Of a stretch of 64,000 nucleotides of DNA, positions 1 to 12,814 are shown one piece after another. Position numbers and translations under genes: made by a program. Positions within the stretch are counted from its first letter, which is position 1. Each line of letters begins with the position of its first letter. The notes under the pieces were generated by a model. The model saw only the letters and a program-made list of their open reading frames with translations, had not been told where the DNA came from and ran no database searches. The stretch lies in the NCBI GenBank assembly GCA_026413185.1, contig CM048652.1, positions 3,534,001 to 3,598,000 of the forward strand, written 5' to 3'. Origin of the DNA: Pueraria montana var. lobata (taxonomy: Eukaryota > Streptophyta > Magnoliopsida > Fabales > Fabaceae).

Positions 1-593
1 GCATCTTGTGAGTTTTGGTCCATTGATTACATCCACCAAGAGCAAGTTGTGGTCCCCGTTGTTAGATGCCTTTTTCATTATGTGGTGAGATATCTCATTC
101 CTAATCTCGTCTGAAAACCCTAGGATATTTTGAGTCTTTGGTTTCTGTTCTTGATGTTAGCAAACCCCAAGAAAGTGGGTATACGGATATCATTTTGAGT
201 TTCACGAGGTTTAATTTGATCTAAGTTCCTTTCATTTTTTTTTAATCTTATAAATTGTTTCTGTTTTATATTCAATCCTATGTGTCATATGTAGTATCAA
301 ATGATTAAATGGATTTCTACATATGAAATTTCATTGCTATGTCAGGATGTCAGTGTTAAAAATTTGATGGTAACTTAATAGATGGACCACATTTGCTTAA
401 TTTTAAAAGGGGACTTGATTGGCTTGAAAAATATTAGTTGATTGGCTTGAAAAATATTAGGGGGACTAAGATCACGTGTATCCCATACTAGGGACCAAAA
501 TGCAAAAGTCAAAATAAAACCTTTTTCTAAACAATTCATCAAAAAAAAAAAATCCCTTTGCTCATTATTATATTGAATTTTTTTTTCTTACAG

Positions 594-3500
594 GACCTGC
601 ACTACTGTCTCATGGACATTTAGAATTTTTTATGAGAAGGTAATTGATAGTGCACTCATATCTCATTATTAGAAAGATTTCATCTTTGTTATTGTAATAA
701 TTGATAAATTAGAGTAAACTTATACTTTTGTTGATATCGGAATTGGCTAATATTTTTTTCTGAAATATCTGACGAGCGTTAGTTTCAGCTTGAATTGATG
801 TCTATTTCATGTTCCTACTCTTTAAATGTAAAAGAAGAAAGGAAGTGTGTATGCTGTCTCTACTTCTTTCCACGACGTGTGCTGTCTTTGTCACAGGACT
901 GAACGCCAATGAAACTAAAACCTAGATTTGCCATTATTATCTGCTTTTCTGCCTTAAACTATTTCAACTGTGACTTTTATTGTCTTTGTTTAGTCACTTG
1001 TATGATCCACTGGTTTCCTTTTTCCGGAATTTTCAATTTGCGCAGGCACTTTTAGAGTATGAAAAGCATAAGAGAGAGATTGGGGAGCTACAGCTCCCTG
1101 TTGGATCATTCCATCAATCTTCAAATGTGGAAAAAGAGGTTTGTATTATGTTCTTTCTTTTTTTCCCTTTTGTTCCTTGATTTCATGCTCACATGAAGAT
1201 TACTTTTATTATATAAGATCATCTATTGTTTTCCTTTGTCATTTGAACTTGAATAAAGCTCCTTATTTCTTTAGTTATGCTCCTATTTTGCTAGACACAA
1301 AAGTTGAGGTATGAAGAAAATGCCACTGGATTTGCACAAAATGGCTGCTAGAATGAAAACATCGGGCTTTTATGGTTGTGTGTGAGACAGAAAAGAAATA
1401 TTCTAGAATCCTAGGTTTTTTGTTGAGTACAATTAAGTAGAAAGATTAAGGAAATCAATGGGGGTATTTTTAATCATTGCTGTGAATGACAACTTTTGAA
1501 CTGTACCATGTGAGAGAAGAAATAGAAATTTGACACAAGTTTTCCATCAACAAAAGCTAACTTATCATAAGATGCAATTGGAATAGAATACAAGGGAAGA
1601 TACTATGTATTTTCTCATCTATTAGAAGGACTACATTTCACAAACAACATTTATATAGGGGATAATCAAATTCTGGAATTCTTCATATTAATCATACTAA
1701 ATAATTAAAGAAAATGTAAAGGAAAAACCAAAACAGTTGCCAACAATGCTGGAAATTGCAACCATTGTTGGTGATGCCGTCAAATATGGAAGGATGTTCT
1801 GACTTCTAAGCCACCAATTCTCAAAGTCCTCAATCTGTGAGACCTCGAGTCTAGGGAGTAGGGATCATCAGAGGTGGTCTGTTGCTGTTGGTTCTCTACA
1901 GCAAAATGAAAAGCAAGGAGAGTGTTGACATTTTACAGAAAAGAGCATTTGAGACACTTGGGAGCCTGTAACAACATTTCAACCTCTACCCTTTGTTCAT
2001 ATATATCAAATAATAAGTTTCTTTTGCAGCCTGCTGCTTACCAGACTCCAGGCTCAGGTAGAGCACGAAGGGATGCAGCAGCACGCGCAATGCAAGGTTG
2101 GCATGCTCAGCGCCTTCTTGGATACGGTGAGGTTGCTGAGCCAGTTATTAAGGTCTGTTGAGACCTTTACAATTTACATTCTTATTCTTAGTATCTTTTA
2201 TTGTTGTTCACTGTAACTCTCACTTATAGCAATGTTTCTACTACTAGAGCGTTTGTCTTTTCTTGCACAGGACAAGAACTTCAGTTCCACACCAAAGCGT
2301 GAAAAGAACCTAAGAAGTATTGGTATGGTCACTACAAACATCACCAACTTTCTCTAAATTAATAGCTATCTCATTTATTTATGCTTCAATGAATCAGGTA
2401 TGATTAATAAACAGAGGACACCGTCTGGTCTGGAGCATGCTGAGAAAGCTGCAAATATTGAAGGAGATCGACAGTTAAGTTACTGGTCTTTTCTGTTAAT
2501 TGACCTATAGTCCTGTGTGTAGATTCATGATCGTATCACTATTGGCTTCTCCATCCACAATCTTTTAATTCATGGCATTGGCCACCCACCACTTGAAGTT
2601 CTCTTCATTATAACAATTACTGTTGAGTAAATTAATTTTGCTGTTACACAATTAATAAATGCTATTTTTCTATTAGAGTCATTGGTTTTCAGCAAAATAA
2701 AATAAGGAATTAACCAGGACAAGTTGGTGCACCTTAGTGATAATACAACCCTATACTTGTCTTATTCAAGTCCTTGGAGATATCTGCATCCTTCCTCCCT
2801 AAAGATTTCTATATCTACATCTTTCCTCCCCAAAGGTTTTGTGAGCCAAAACACAAACAAACTGACAAAGTGAATGTGCCCTGGCACCTGGGAGATCCTT
2901 TGGCATTTTCTTAATGTCAGAATGAGGATTCCATTCATTATTACTGATTCTCCAATCAATTCAACCACTTACAATCCCTATTTCAATCTGAAAAAGATAC
3001 ATGTGCACTGTGAGATTTTATCAAGTTTCAGTGTATCCAATGAATCAAGGCTAATGGAGTTTTTCATCTGATAGATTGGTCACAGCGGTAGTGGACATTG
3101 GACCCCCAGCTGACTGGGTGAAGATCAATGTGCGGGAAACTGTAAGTCAGTTTGGTTGTATTATTTACCTAATTCATGTGCTTCTTATGTATCATAATTG
3201 CAAATTTTTTCTCCTGTAAATAGAATTAAATAAATAATTTTTTACTCTTTGCTGTACCCATGTCCAGAAGGATTGTTTTGAGGTGTATGCCCTAGTTCCT
3301 GGGCTCCTTCGTGAGGAGGTAAGCGCAATGGCTCCTTGTCTTTATCCATTGTTTATTTTTATGCAGAAAAACTGGCTTGATATTTGGGTACTTTATTTTG
3401 TTGGGCGAAACATATGCAAGTTTAATTGTCAAATCCTTACTCCTTAGTTATCCAACAATGACAGTTAATAAAAATAATTATGAAGTCCTTGAATTTATTA

Positions 3501-4189
3501 AATTGTATTATAGATTTTGGTTCTTAAGCATAACTGTATAAAATAGGATGTACAATCACTTTTTACAATTTCTAGTTTTCTACTGATCTGTATTGGCTGT
3601 TTTTGGATGCCTTATTGTGATGAGGGGAATTCTGCCAACATAGTTTTATATCTAAGTGAGCAATGGTGTATTCACCCTTAATTTTTTGAAGTGCACCGTG
3701 ATCATAACCCATTAAAGATCTAAATTCCGAAGAGTGGATACAGCCTTATTTGCTCATTTTAGAAACAAACTCACTTTAAATGAGTATTTTCCTTTGTGAT
3801 TGATTATGGCTTCCTTGGTTTCTACTTTTATGTTGACTTTGTTATAATAAATCCAGGTGCGAGTCCAATCAGATCCAGTTGGACGTCTTGTTATAACTGG
3901 TCTGCCAGAACACATTGACAATCCATGGGGAATTACTCCCTTCAAAAAGGTAAGAGTACCTTTTCTTTAACAGAGATCTTGGTATATTGCTATTTTCAGG
4001 AGGATATTATGACGTTGAGAGTAATAACAGAATTTATCATGTTCTTCATTGAAAGTGATCGACTGAAATTTGCTGTATTTTCAGGTTGTGAATTTACCTG
4101 CAAGAATTGATCCGCTTCAGACATCTGCTGTTGTTAGTTTGCATGGTCGACTATTTGTACGGGTTCCTTTTGAGCAGGGAACTGTGTGA
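594..4189 (+). CDS. ARID/BRIGHT plus HSP20-like domain protein, 3' part (gene enters from left edge)
   Basis: Eight exons keep one frame: 594-639, 1046-1138, 2030-2152, 2271-2322, 2398-2473, 3075-3141, 3268-3318 and 3857-3949, then a last exon 4085-4189 ending in TGA. The first visible exon encodes the end of an ARID DNA-binding domain (TCTTVSWTFRIFYEK), continued by ALLEYEKHK in the second. The C-terminal ~110 residues (PPADWVKINVRE to the end) read as an alpha-crystallin/HSP20-like fold, with GLPEHIDNPWG and VSLHGRLFVRVPF. This ARID-then-HSP20 order is that of the plant ARID5/ARID6 group of nuclear proteins, which bind AT-rich DNA. Which member it is cannot be settled here. The start codon and most of the ARID domain lie left of the window; bases 1-593 look like intron. 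Recognition is strong for the family, moderate for the exact exon ends. Confidence 0.87.
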
Positions 4190-5559
4190 ATGTTCCTCCC
4201 TTGAATGGTTGTTTATCAAATCGCCTCTTAAGGGGTTAAAATTAAACAATCAGGGCGTGGTTATGCTTGGTAACAGTCTGGCCCAGTTGGATTAGTCGAA
4301 ACTACTACCAACTTTAACATTTTTTTAGGTAAAAATATCCAATTTCACTAATACAATATGCTTAGATTTTTCCCATCAAACGGCTTTTTATCCATATGCG
4401 AAAAAATGGATTTTTTACCCTTTTATACTTGTGTGCTGGCGCATCATTAGCGAGAGTCCAAGTAGTGGAGTGGAGGACTCGTTCAGAAGCTCGTTGCTTA
4501 CGAAAATGCTAAAAGAACGAGATGTTAGTCTGGCAAAAAGACACTCAATGTATAACGCCTTCCAATTGCCTGTGGATGTTACAGAAAATGTTTTTATGAT
4601 TGCTCTCCGATCCAAATGTAATAGACCTTAACCCAGGTCAAGTTTTTTAATCGTATATATGATTTAGGTTTTTTTCCAGCATGTCTCTTTAGGACTGTTT
4701 TTCACATTGCATCAACCTTCGGCCGCTCCACCGACACGATTTTTTTCTTTGGCCAAAATTGCTTTGTAGATGGTGTTTAAAAACAGCTAATGGCTGCATG
4801 CCAAATTTTCATTTTTTGTGTTTTATCACGGGTAATTTTGGACTCTTTGTTTGTGTTAGTAATATATTTTCTAACATTCTTTTTTATATATTTTTTTTAT
4901 AATTAGTTAAAATTTATTAGTAATTATGAAATCGTGAGGTTTATCAAATGAGAAGACTGATAAAATTGTGCAACTTTTAACAAATATTATATTTAAAAGT
5001 CTTGATCATGTATGAAAAATACTATTGAGAAAAATACTCATTTTGATGAATTTTATGTGTCAAAAAGAATTAGTTTTTCACTATTGGCTGGGAGATTTTT
5101 TACTATAAACATATGTTGCTTAAAGCCGGCTATTTAATAACCGTCTCAGTCCGGTCAGGGGTGGGATTTTATGGTGCGGTTAGTTGAGTATTTGGCAAAG
5201 CTCAGTTGGAGCAGTGCCGGGCCTAATCCCTGTATATCAATCCTTTCCTCTGACAGTCTCAAATAAATCAGTCTAATAAACACTGGGGAACATGATTTTC
5301 TAAACTCTTGATGTTTAAGGTTAATGCACACAGATTAAAAAATATTTAATATTACTCACAAACAATACATTTAGTCTAAAATATCTTCATTTAATATCTA
5401 TGATAGAAGAAAGTGTGAAAATCTAAGTCATGTTAAATAAAGGTATATGTGGAAGAAAATAATTAATAAGACTTAAAATGTGTAAAACATCAAGAATTTA
5501 GGAACAAAAACAAGAAGTTAAAACATCAAGAGTTTGAAAACGGAGGAAGTACCCTTTAA
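4190..5559. other. Intergenic, 3' flank of the ARID gene
   Basis: No gene recognised. A less AT-rich block at about 4430-4620 has short open frames on both strands but no family resemblance that I can name. The rest is AT-rich. Confidence 0.5.
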
Positions 5560-5865
5560 AATTAGGAAGGTTTAAATATATTTTTAGTCCTTGCAATTTA
5601 GTGTTTTTTTGCTTTTCGTCCTTGCAAATTTTTTTTTTTTGTTTTAGTCCTTGCAAATTATGTTTGTTTTATTTTTCGTTCTTAAAGCAGTTTAGATAGC
5701 GCTTTGAACAGTAAAAAAAAAAGCGCTATCTAAACTACTTTAAGGACGAAAAACAAAACAAACATAATTTGCAATGACCAAAATCAAAAAAAATATTTTG
5801 TAAGGATGAAAAACAAAAAAATCTTAAATTGCAATGACTAAAAAGGTATTTAAGCCAATTAGGAA
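5560..5865. mobile_element. Mutator-like foldback MITE with 9-bp target duplication
   Basis: The 288-bp element 5569-5856 is almost entirely one inverted repeat. It begins GGTTTAAATA and ends in the complement of GGCTTAAATA, each followed inward by TTTTTAGTC and TTGCAATTTA. The arms meet at a short centre near 5710-5725, where AGCGCTATCTAAAC pairs with GTTTAGATAGCGCT. The same nine bases AATTAGGAA flank it at 5560-5568 and 5857-5865. A 9-bp target duplication is typical of the Mutator superfamily. No coding capacity. Confidence 0.8.
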
Positions 5866-8800
5866 TGACGGCAAAATAAGATGACGCGTCCTAACTTGCC
5901 TTTAATCAAGTTTTCCTATATATAGTGATGAAATGTGATTCCTTTTAATAAAAGTGAACGAACATATATTAAATGCTTCAAAACTTCCATAGATGTATAT
6001 AGGCACGTCCAAGACGAATATGTATATCAGGACTCAGGAGTCAAATATGGAATTCCAAGACTTTAGATTCTCTATCATGTATTTCTCATGTAATTGATAT
6101 CATTGAAATAATTTAGACAATGGTCTCTCGTCAATTATGGAGGGATTCCTAAGAATATTAAACATTATGGGGTGTCAGATTTTATCTCTACTCCCTCTTA
6201 TGTATATTAATATTTCTATTAAATAAACTATTTTACTTGATGTTTGCTAGCATCGATTTTCATGGGTTAAAATCAACAGTTACAGTCAGTAATTATTACG
6301 AATAATGTTATGTTCTCTTATAAATTTTCCTACGAATCTTTCTAACATTTTATGAAAAGTATTAAATGAAAAAAATACATTTAATGTCTTTGAAATTTAA
6401 AAATTATTCAATACTTTGTTTATCTAATAAGTAGAATGATTAATAAGAAGATTTTATAAGATGATTTAAAATTATTCAATTATTATTCATTTTTAATTTG
6501 AAAATTAAAAAGTATTGGGTCTTATTAATAAGAGCCCCGAGACACTAATTAAAGAATTAAGAAATATTTTTTATTAAAAATAAATAATTGGAAATCACAT
6601 TAAAGGTGTGTTAATAATACTTTGTTTTATAAAACTTGTTATTTTTAATTTCTCAACTAGAATTTTAAAGGCATAAACTTGTCCTCATTCTATAGAAGTA
6701 TATAGTTATTTATCTTTATTTGTTTAATAAACAAACTCTTTTGAGGAAAGTTAGGAAAAAAACTTCAATATATTCTTTCTCACATACTTGTTATTATTAT
6801 TAAAATTGATTAAAAATTAGAAATTTATAATTTGTTGATAAAGACTCATAATTTCACGAGTCTTGATACATTTTAGTCAATAGTACTTCAATTTTTTTGA
6901 GTCATCATGACATTAGTGCAAAATATTCATCAGTTTTATCGGTGACTAATTTTTATCGAAGAACCTAGCTGTCCACCTATAGTAGATTCTTCTCTCTCAA
7001 CCATTTTTTTTAATCATAAGAATCGAATCTGAGATCTTTACTTAAGAAAATCAAGTCGAGTTCTACTTGAACAAACAACATGTTCTAAGTTAATAGAAAA
7101 TTATTATGAATATTGAGTTAAAACATATATAAAACACAGGAACATGTGCTGAGTGGGATTTGAGGTGCAAAGGAATCAAAGGCGACTATATATATTATAT
7201 ATAACTACTATTGGTTTCGATCGATGCGTTGGTTTAAAGTCACTATTATCTTCTCTCTACGCGAGCTTTTGGATTCGTCATGGCATGGCCCTCTCCTATT
7301 ACGATCGATGATGTTATGCCTAACCTCAGAATCAAATCAATGGCCGAGTGTTTTAGTGAAAGTGCCTAACTCACCTCACCTGCCGACTAGTATTAATTTA
7401 TCTTCTACTTATGTTACATAATATATTGATCAGGGTTTGATATATATATGTGCTAAATTAATTAGTGAGTTCTCTATCTGAACGAAGCATTGTTATAAGT
7501 GTATGGTATTCCTTTTGTTACCGACTGTTAACAATTATTCTTGGTAGAGAAATTTCCAGTTTCTAAAGAAAAAGAATTTCTCCTTCAATAACATTATAGG
7601 TTGTGCATGATGGGGTTGCACCTCTTATAGCGCCTTTCCCCTTTTTTTTAAATAACTTTTGGAGACTTTTCTTTATATTTTATGTATATAATCTCTTTCT
7701 TTTTAGCTAAAAAGTAGCCAAATTACTTGCTTCTCATGAATGCGAAATGCGAATATAAAAACGTGTTAGAGACAACAGATACTTTAAGGCGCGTGAGATC
7801 TAATCGTTTGTTTTGCTCTATATTTTATTCATATCATAAACAAGGATAATGACATGTTTGAATAAATTTCTAGCGTTTATAGGTTAAAAAAGAAAAGAAA
7901 AAAAAATCTTATTAATTAGTGCTTTTTAAGAAATTTAAAGGAAATTTTTTTTATTAAAAATTATATGGGAACTTATAACCAATATTCTAAGGACACTAAT
8001 TAGCATTTATCAATAAAAAATTCTTACCTCAATTGTTAATTTTTTAATAAACACTTAAAATTTCTCACTTTAATTACTCTTACTCATTTAATTTAGAGGA
8101 GTGAAATGCAATATTTATGTATTTATACGATTTGACCAGCTAACCGTAAATGTAGATAAAAAAAATTGTCTTCGTACACTGAAATTTTTGTACCGACCAA
8201 GGACGTTTTCATAACTAAGATCTATATTTTTGTTAACAAATGAAAAATGTAATATTGATAAACTTATAATATGTTACTATTTTTTAACTAATAATTTATG
8301 AATAATGCATTGTAGAAACAGTATAAAAATTTTAATATATTCACTATTTTTTTTGGAGGATACCTATTCACTAATTTAAATTCATTATCATTGTAAAATA
8401 AAATATTTTTCAATATTTTTTCTTTGGGTAAATGTAAACACACTCAAGTGATAAAGTGAAGATTTTTTTAATAGTATTTTTATTTCATATATATGAACTA
8501 AGGAATTTAACTCAAGACTAAATGCTTAATGCATCTAATGGATGCATCATACATAATTCTTTAGCATAGAACAGTCAACTTATCTATTGTCTAAAAATTT
8601 TGTGCATGGAGCAATATATCCTTCAAACAAGTGTTGGGTTTGTGAAATTAAAAACATTGGAATGATTTGATTTGAATTCAATTAATTAAATTAATTTATA
8701 TTAAATGCATGCTTGAAAGTTTAATTTAAACCTCATAAAAAAAGGTTTGAAAATGTCATAAAAAATTAAGAATGATAAATAAATAAATTATTTAAGGAAA

Positions 8801-9278
8801 AATATTCCTTAAAATTAAAATCCATGCTTAGTATAATGAATGCTTTAATTTCTTTGAATGAATAAACAGTTATGGTCTGTCTGGGGTTGAATAATTGTAA
8901 AGGAAGTCCCATAGTAACGCGTGTGGCACGACACGAGCGTGAGGAAAGCATGTCATAGCGTGGGTGGAATAGAACACCTTTTGTCTTCGGTAATGGTAAT
9001 TTGTTGGGTTCTTTCCCCTTCCCACCATTTCATCCTCGAAACCCTGCACTTTCAGCCAGATTTTCCTTTTACACTTGAACAAAACCATACATATATACTT
9101 AGTATCAGCGTTTCATTTTTCATAAATTCGATTCAGAGGCGTTTGGCCTCGAATTTGATCAACTGGGGCAGACAGCAAGTTACATATATATCATGCCCTT
9201 CCGTTCTTGTCGGTGGGGCTGTACTGTACCGTGCGGTGTCTCTCATGTTAGTTAACTCATCCATCATCACACCTCACA
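5866..9278. other. Intergenic, AT-rich
   Basis: About 3.4 kb with no supported gene. The open frame at 8921-9283 has neither codon pattern nor family resemblance. The part nearest the AHL gene (about 8880-9280) is less AT-rich and probably belongs to its promoter or leader. Confidence 0.5.
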
Positions 9279-9416
9279 GGTAATTATATATAACTCATGC
9301 TCATGCTCTACACTCAATTCTAAAGTTAATTTGATCTGCAACATATATATACACCTAAAACCTAGCTAGACATGAATATATAATCTTTTAATTTGATTAT
9401 TATTTTTTATAAGCAG
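9279..9416 (+). other. Possible 5' UTR intron of the AHL gene
   Basis: A donor-like CACAG/GTAATTAT near 9279 and an acceptor-like TTTTTATAAGCAG ending near 9416 enclose a T/A-rich stretch upstream of the AHL start. This is a splice-signal reading only, with no transcript support. Confidence 0.3.
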
Positions 9417-9534
9417 GCAAAGCTGCATCAGAATTGTGGTCTAAACTGGAACTGAAGCAAGTGAATTAATTAATCATCTTCTGGCCTGGTGTGTGGGACA
9501 CAACATATATATAAAATCAAATTTTACTCACACA

Positions 9535-9555
9535 CACATATATATATATATAGTA
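9535..9555 (+). promoter_or_regulatory. Candidate TATA region of the AHL gene
   Basis: A run of alternating TA (9537-9553) lies about 110 bp upstream of the start at 9662. If the 5' UTR intron at 9279-9416 is real, this run is inside the leader and is not the TATA box. The two readings compete. Confidence 0.25.
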
Positions 9556-9661
9556 GTATACCTAGGTAGTGATATTTTATATATGCACATATTGATGATT
9601 ATGATGAGTGTGGGTTTAATTTGGATCTGAAATTGTGAAGTGTGAAGCAAGTGATGAGGGG

Positions 9662-10468
9662 ATGGCTGCTTACAACAACAATATTGAAGGAAGTGAAGAA
9701 GCCCATTTAGGTGCTGCTTTTGTTGTTCCTCAGGTTTTGATGACACCAGCCCCAGCCCTACACCTCCAGCAGGCCCACAAGCCCACGCAAAACTCCGACG
9801 ACGACGGAGAAGGAGCCTCCTCCACCGGACGCCGTCCTCGCGGGCGGCCTCCGGGGTCCAAGAACAAGCCCAAGCCACCCGTCATAGTCACGCGCGACAG
9901 CCCCAACGCACTCCGCTCGCACGTGCTGGAGGTCTCCCCCGGCGCCGACGTGGTGGAGAGTCTCTCCAACTACGCTCGGCGACGAGGGAGGGGCGTGTGC
10001 GTGCTGAGTGGCTCCGGCACGGTGGGCAACGTCGTGCTCCGTCAACCGGCCGGGAGCGTGATCACGCTCCACGGCCGGTTCGAGATAGTTTCCATGACGG
10101 GGACAGTGCTCCCGCCGCCGGCGCCACCGGGATCAGACGGGTTGTCGGTTTATTTGTCGGGGGCGCAGGGACAGGTGGTTGGGGGCGTGGTGGTGGCCCC
10201 TCTGGTGGCTTCAAGTCACGTGGTATTGGTGGCTGCTTCCTTTGCTAACGCCATCTTCGAAAGGTTACCCTTGCCCTTGAATCACCATGATGATCATGAT
10301 CAAGTTACAGAAGCGTCACCACGTGGCGTCATGGGAACTGGACAAGTGGCAGATGGAAGGAACTATCCCTTCTCCTCATCGCTGCAACTGCAGGGTGACC
10401 TATTTGGATGGTGTGGAAGTGGAAGTGGAACTACATCAACTGCGCCACCCAAACCTCCTCCTTTCTAG
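9662..10468 (+). CDS. AT-hook motif nuclear-localized protein (AHL), type I, single exon
   Basis: A 268-residue protein in one uninterrupted frame. Residues 57-71 form one AT-hook (RRPRGRPPGSKNKPK), which docks in the minor groove of AT-rich DNA. Residues ~83-215 form the PPC/DUF296 domain, with GRGVCVLSGSGTVGNVVLRQP, GRFEIVSMTG and VVLVAASFANAIFERLPL. One hook followed by a PPC domain, without introns, is the usual form of the AHL clade that regulates hypocotyl growth, flowering and organ identity. A Gly/Ser/Pro-rich tail follows. I chose the ATG at 9662 (MAAYNNN): the same frame is open back to an in-frame stop at 9617 but has no ATG before 9662. Two ATGs out of frame precede it: a short uORF at 9594-9629 and one at 9654 that overlaps the start. 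The coding GC content is far above the flanks, as often in this family. The exact member is not assigned. Confidence 0.92.
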   Translation: MAAYNNNIEGSEEAHLGAAFVVPQVLMTPAPALHLQQAHKPTQNSDDDGEGASSTGRRPRGRPPGSKNKPKPPVIVTRDSPNALRSHVLEVSPGADVVESLSNYARRRGRGVCVLSGSGTVGNVVLRQPAGSVITLHGRFEIVSMTGTVLPPPAPPGSDGLSVYLSGAQGQVVGGVVVAPLVASSHVVLVAASFANAIFERLPLPLNHHDDHDQVTEASPRGVMGTGQVADGRNYPFSSSLQLQGDLFGWCGSGSGTTSTAPPKPPPF

Positions 10469-11451
10469 TAATATATAACATCAATATTATATGTGCAGCA
10501 GCAACACATTATTTGAAATTAAAAATGTAGACCAATGCTTTGGCCACCCTGCATATGTATTACTGTTTTCTCTTTTCATATGGCATGTATGTCCTTTCTG
10601 CTCTACCTCGCTAGTTTATTAATCCATAACAAAAAAAGAAGAGTCGGCATGTATATAAATAAATATCGGAACTGGGGTATAAAATATCATATAATGTCGT
10701 ACGCCGAGACCCACAACGGCGCTGCTTGTCTATTGAAGCAAATAATTAGTGGCTTCTTTATCATGGTATATGATTAGGTTTAATTAATTAGGTCAGTCAT
10801 CTGAGATTGATTCACTTTATAGACACCTAAATTCTTACACGCACCAACTATATTTCTTTTTTTTGGTCTAATAATAGCATGTTATATTGTTTATAGCCAT
10901 ATATGCCCTACCGCTAGCTTCTGGTCGGATTTTTATTAGCTAGGACCGCTAGGTCTTAAGTCTAACAAACACACTTGTTCAACTCAGTTATACCACCAGA
11001 TCAGAAACCACTGAAACAAAGAAACCCCCAAAATGTAGATTTATTAGCATTTGTAAATCTATTAATTTTTTTTTCATGGATCTTGATGTTTAAAAGCACC
11101 TTGGAGAACAAGCACAGACAAAAACCTGTTTGTCCCAGCACAGAAAACGTAACCCTAGTTCCTGCTATTGCTATCTCAACATTGGGAAGCCATGTTGAAC
11201 CTTTTTTTTTACAAGCGATGTTGAACTTCAAACATATTGCTTTTTTTTTTTTCTACTCGCAACTGAAAGTTTAATTTCTGACCAAATCAAGAGTTAGGCA
11301 AAAAAATACCAAAAATTTGTTTGTGATTAACGACTAGTTGAAGAAAAACGCACTTTTGCCAGTTACAAAAACATTAATATATCCTGGAAAATGATGTTTT
11401 AGCATCAAAATCTGTGTGATTTCTATGTGTATTATATATATATATAGAGAG
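10469..11451. other. 3' flank of the AHL gene and intergenic
   Basis: Probable 3' UTR, then AT-rich DNA with no recognised gene. Confidence 0.4.
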
Positions 11452-11849
11452 GATAGATCAAATTGTACCGGTGTAACTCTAAAAGAGTTATACTATTTTA
11501 ATAACTTGATATAGAATGATATATAATGGAATTTTTATCGATCCAACCGTTGAATTATATCTACATATTACCAAGGTTGTTTGTGTAAAATTTTGTCAAA
11601 ATTGAACAACAATAAGAAAGTAATCAAATGATCCATATTTTAGTATATTTTGAGAAGTTTATATTATGTCGATTTTAATCTATATGAATGAGGTAGCAAA
11701 TAATTTTGGATTAATTTGAAATTTTGTATACATGATCTATGTGAAAGGAACTTTCAATCCAATGGTGAGTTTTAAGAAAACATCATCCAGTTGAAAGTTA
11801 TTGAATGATGTAATAGTTGTTTAAGTTACACCGATGTAATTTGATACAT

Positions 11850-11852
<3 letters not shown>
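11452..11852. mobile_element. MITE inserted in a (TA)n tract, first copy of a family seen twice
   Basis: The left end reads AGATCAAATTGTACCGGTGTAAC. The right end is its near-complement (GTTACACCGATGTAATTTGATAC). Alternating TA lies on both sides, so the target duplication cannot be read. The interior (for example CAACAATAAGAAAGTAATCAAA near 11616) recurs in the same order and strand near 23580. Non-coding; superfamily not assigned. Confidence 0.65.
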
Positions 11853-11887
<35 letters not shown>

Positions 11888-12814
11888 AGTGAGAAATATA
11901 AGTAATTATATAAAGTTCATAAAATTGGTATTTTATATAAAAAAAAATGACTTTGTTTTTCTAACACGTATTTTTTTTAATATTTCGCCTCGTCTCTTCA
12001 TTTAAATATGTACTAGCTAGTACACATCTTGAATGTCAATTCTGGGCTTGTTTTGCCGAGGAAAAGCAAATTACCAGAACCAGTGACATTGAAACTTGAA
12101 ATTATAAAAATGTTGTTGTAGCTCGTAAAAATACTCTTGGAACTGGGAATGCATCTCTTTTTGTTTCTTTAAATGGTTGGTTTTTTGTTTCTTTAAAGTG
12201 TGAGCTTTATAATACTCCTACCGTATGTTGCTACCCAATTTCCAAACCCCAAGGTTCATGTCTGCATTTCAGTGTCACAATTATCTAGATAATTAAGCTT
12301 CAATCACTTCTTAATATGTGCTGTGTAGCGAAGACATAAACATACACTCTCATACACGCACACAGACTAATAATTACAGACTACTCCTTACAAGAGCATG
12401 TGTTCATTTTAGCTTTGATATCCACTGATAGAATTGAGTTACAAGGAAAAAAAAAAAAGAGACTGAGTGATAAGTAGCAGTCTAGCAGACACGACAAATT
12501 CAACTGTTCGGGAACGGACACACTATTGGCTGTATTGATTTTAACCATCTCCTGGAAACACTCAAATTATTCTTTTCTTGTGTTTGGTTAATTACCAATT
12601 AAGCTATTGTCTGATGAATTCCTCGGTTTGATCCTCGTCTTTGATATACTCGTGCAAAAAAAAGAAAAAAGGAATCATGTTAATTATGCAGTGCGTGATT
12701 ACATATTATTCTCAATCATTTATAACATGGAAGTAGTAGCATTTTTATTTTTGGAAAAAAAATGTGTTTTTGTCTTTTGATCCTTGTATTTTTACTCAAA
12801 TTTGGTCCCTGCTC
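11853..12814. other. Intergenic
   Basis: Begins with the (TA)n tract at 11857-11881. Nothing coding seen. Several poly-A runs (for example 12447-12459 and 12655-12670) and the phrase CGGTTTGATCCTCGTC near 12624 suggest old retroposon debris, but I cannot define an element. Confidence 0.4.

Noticed and set aside
1..120. Possible upstream ARID exon (the phrase TKSKLW in one frame)
   Set aside because: Only a few residues resemble an ARID helix, the frame is then lost, and no donor site fits the phase of the exon at 594.
8921..9283. 120-codon open frame upstream of the AHL gene
   Set aside because: No recognisable domain, overlaps opposing frames of similar length, and sits where the promoter or leader of the AHL gene is expected.
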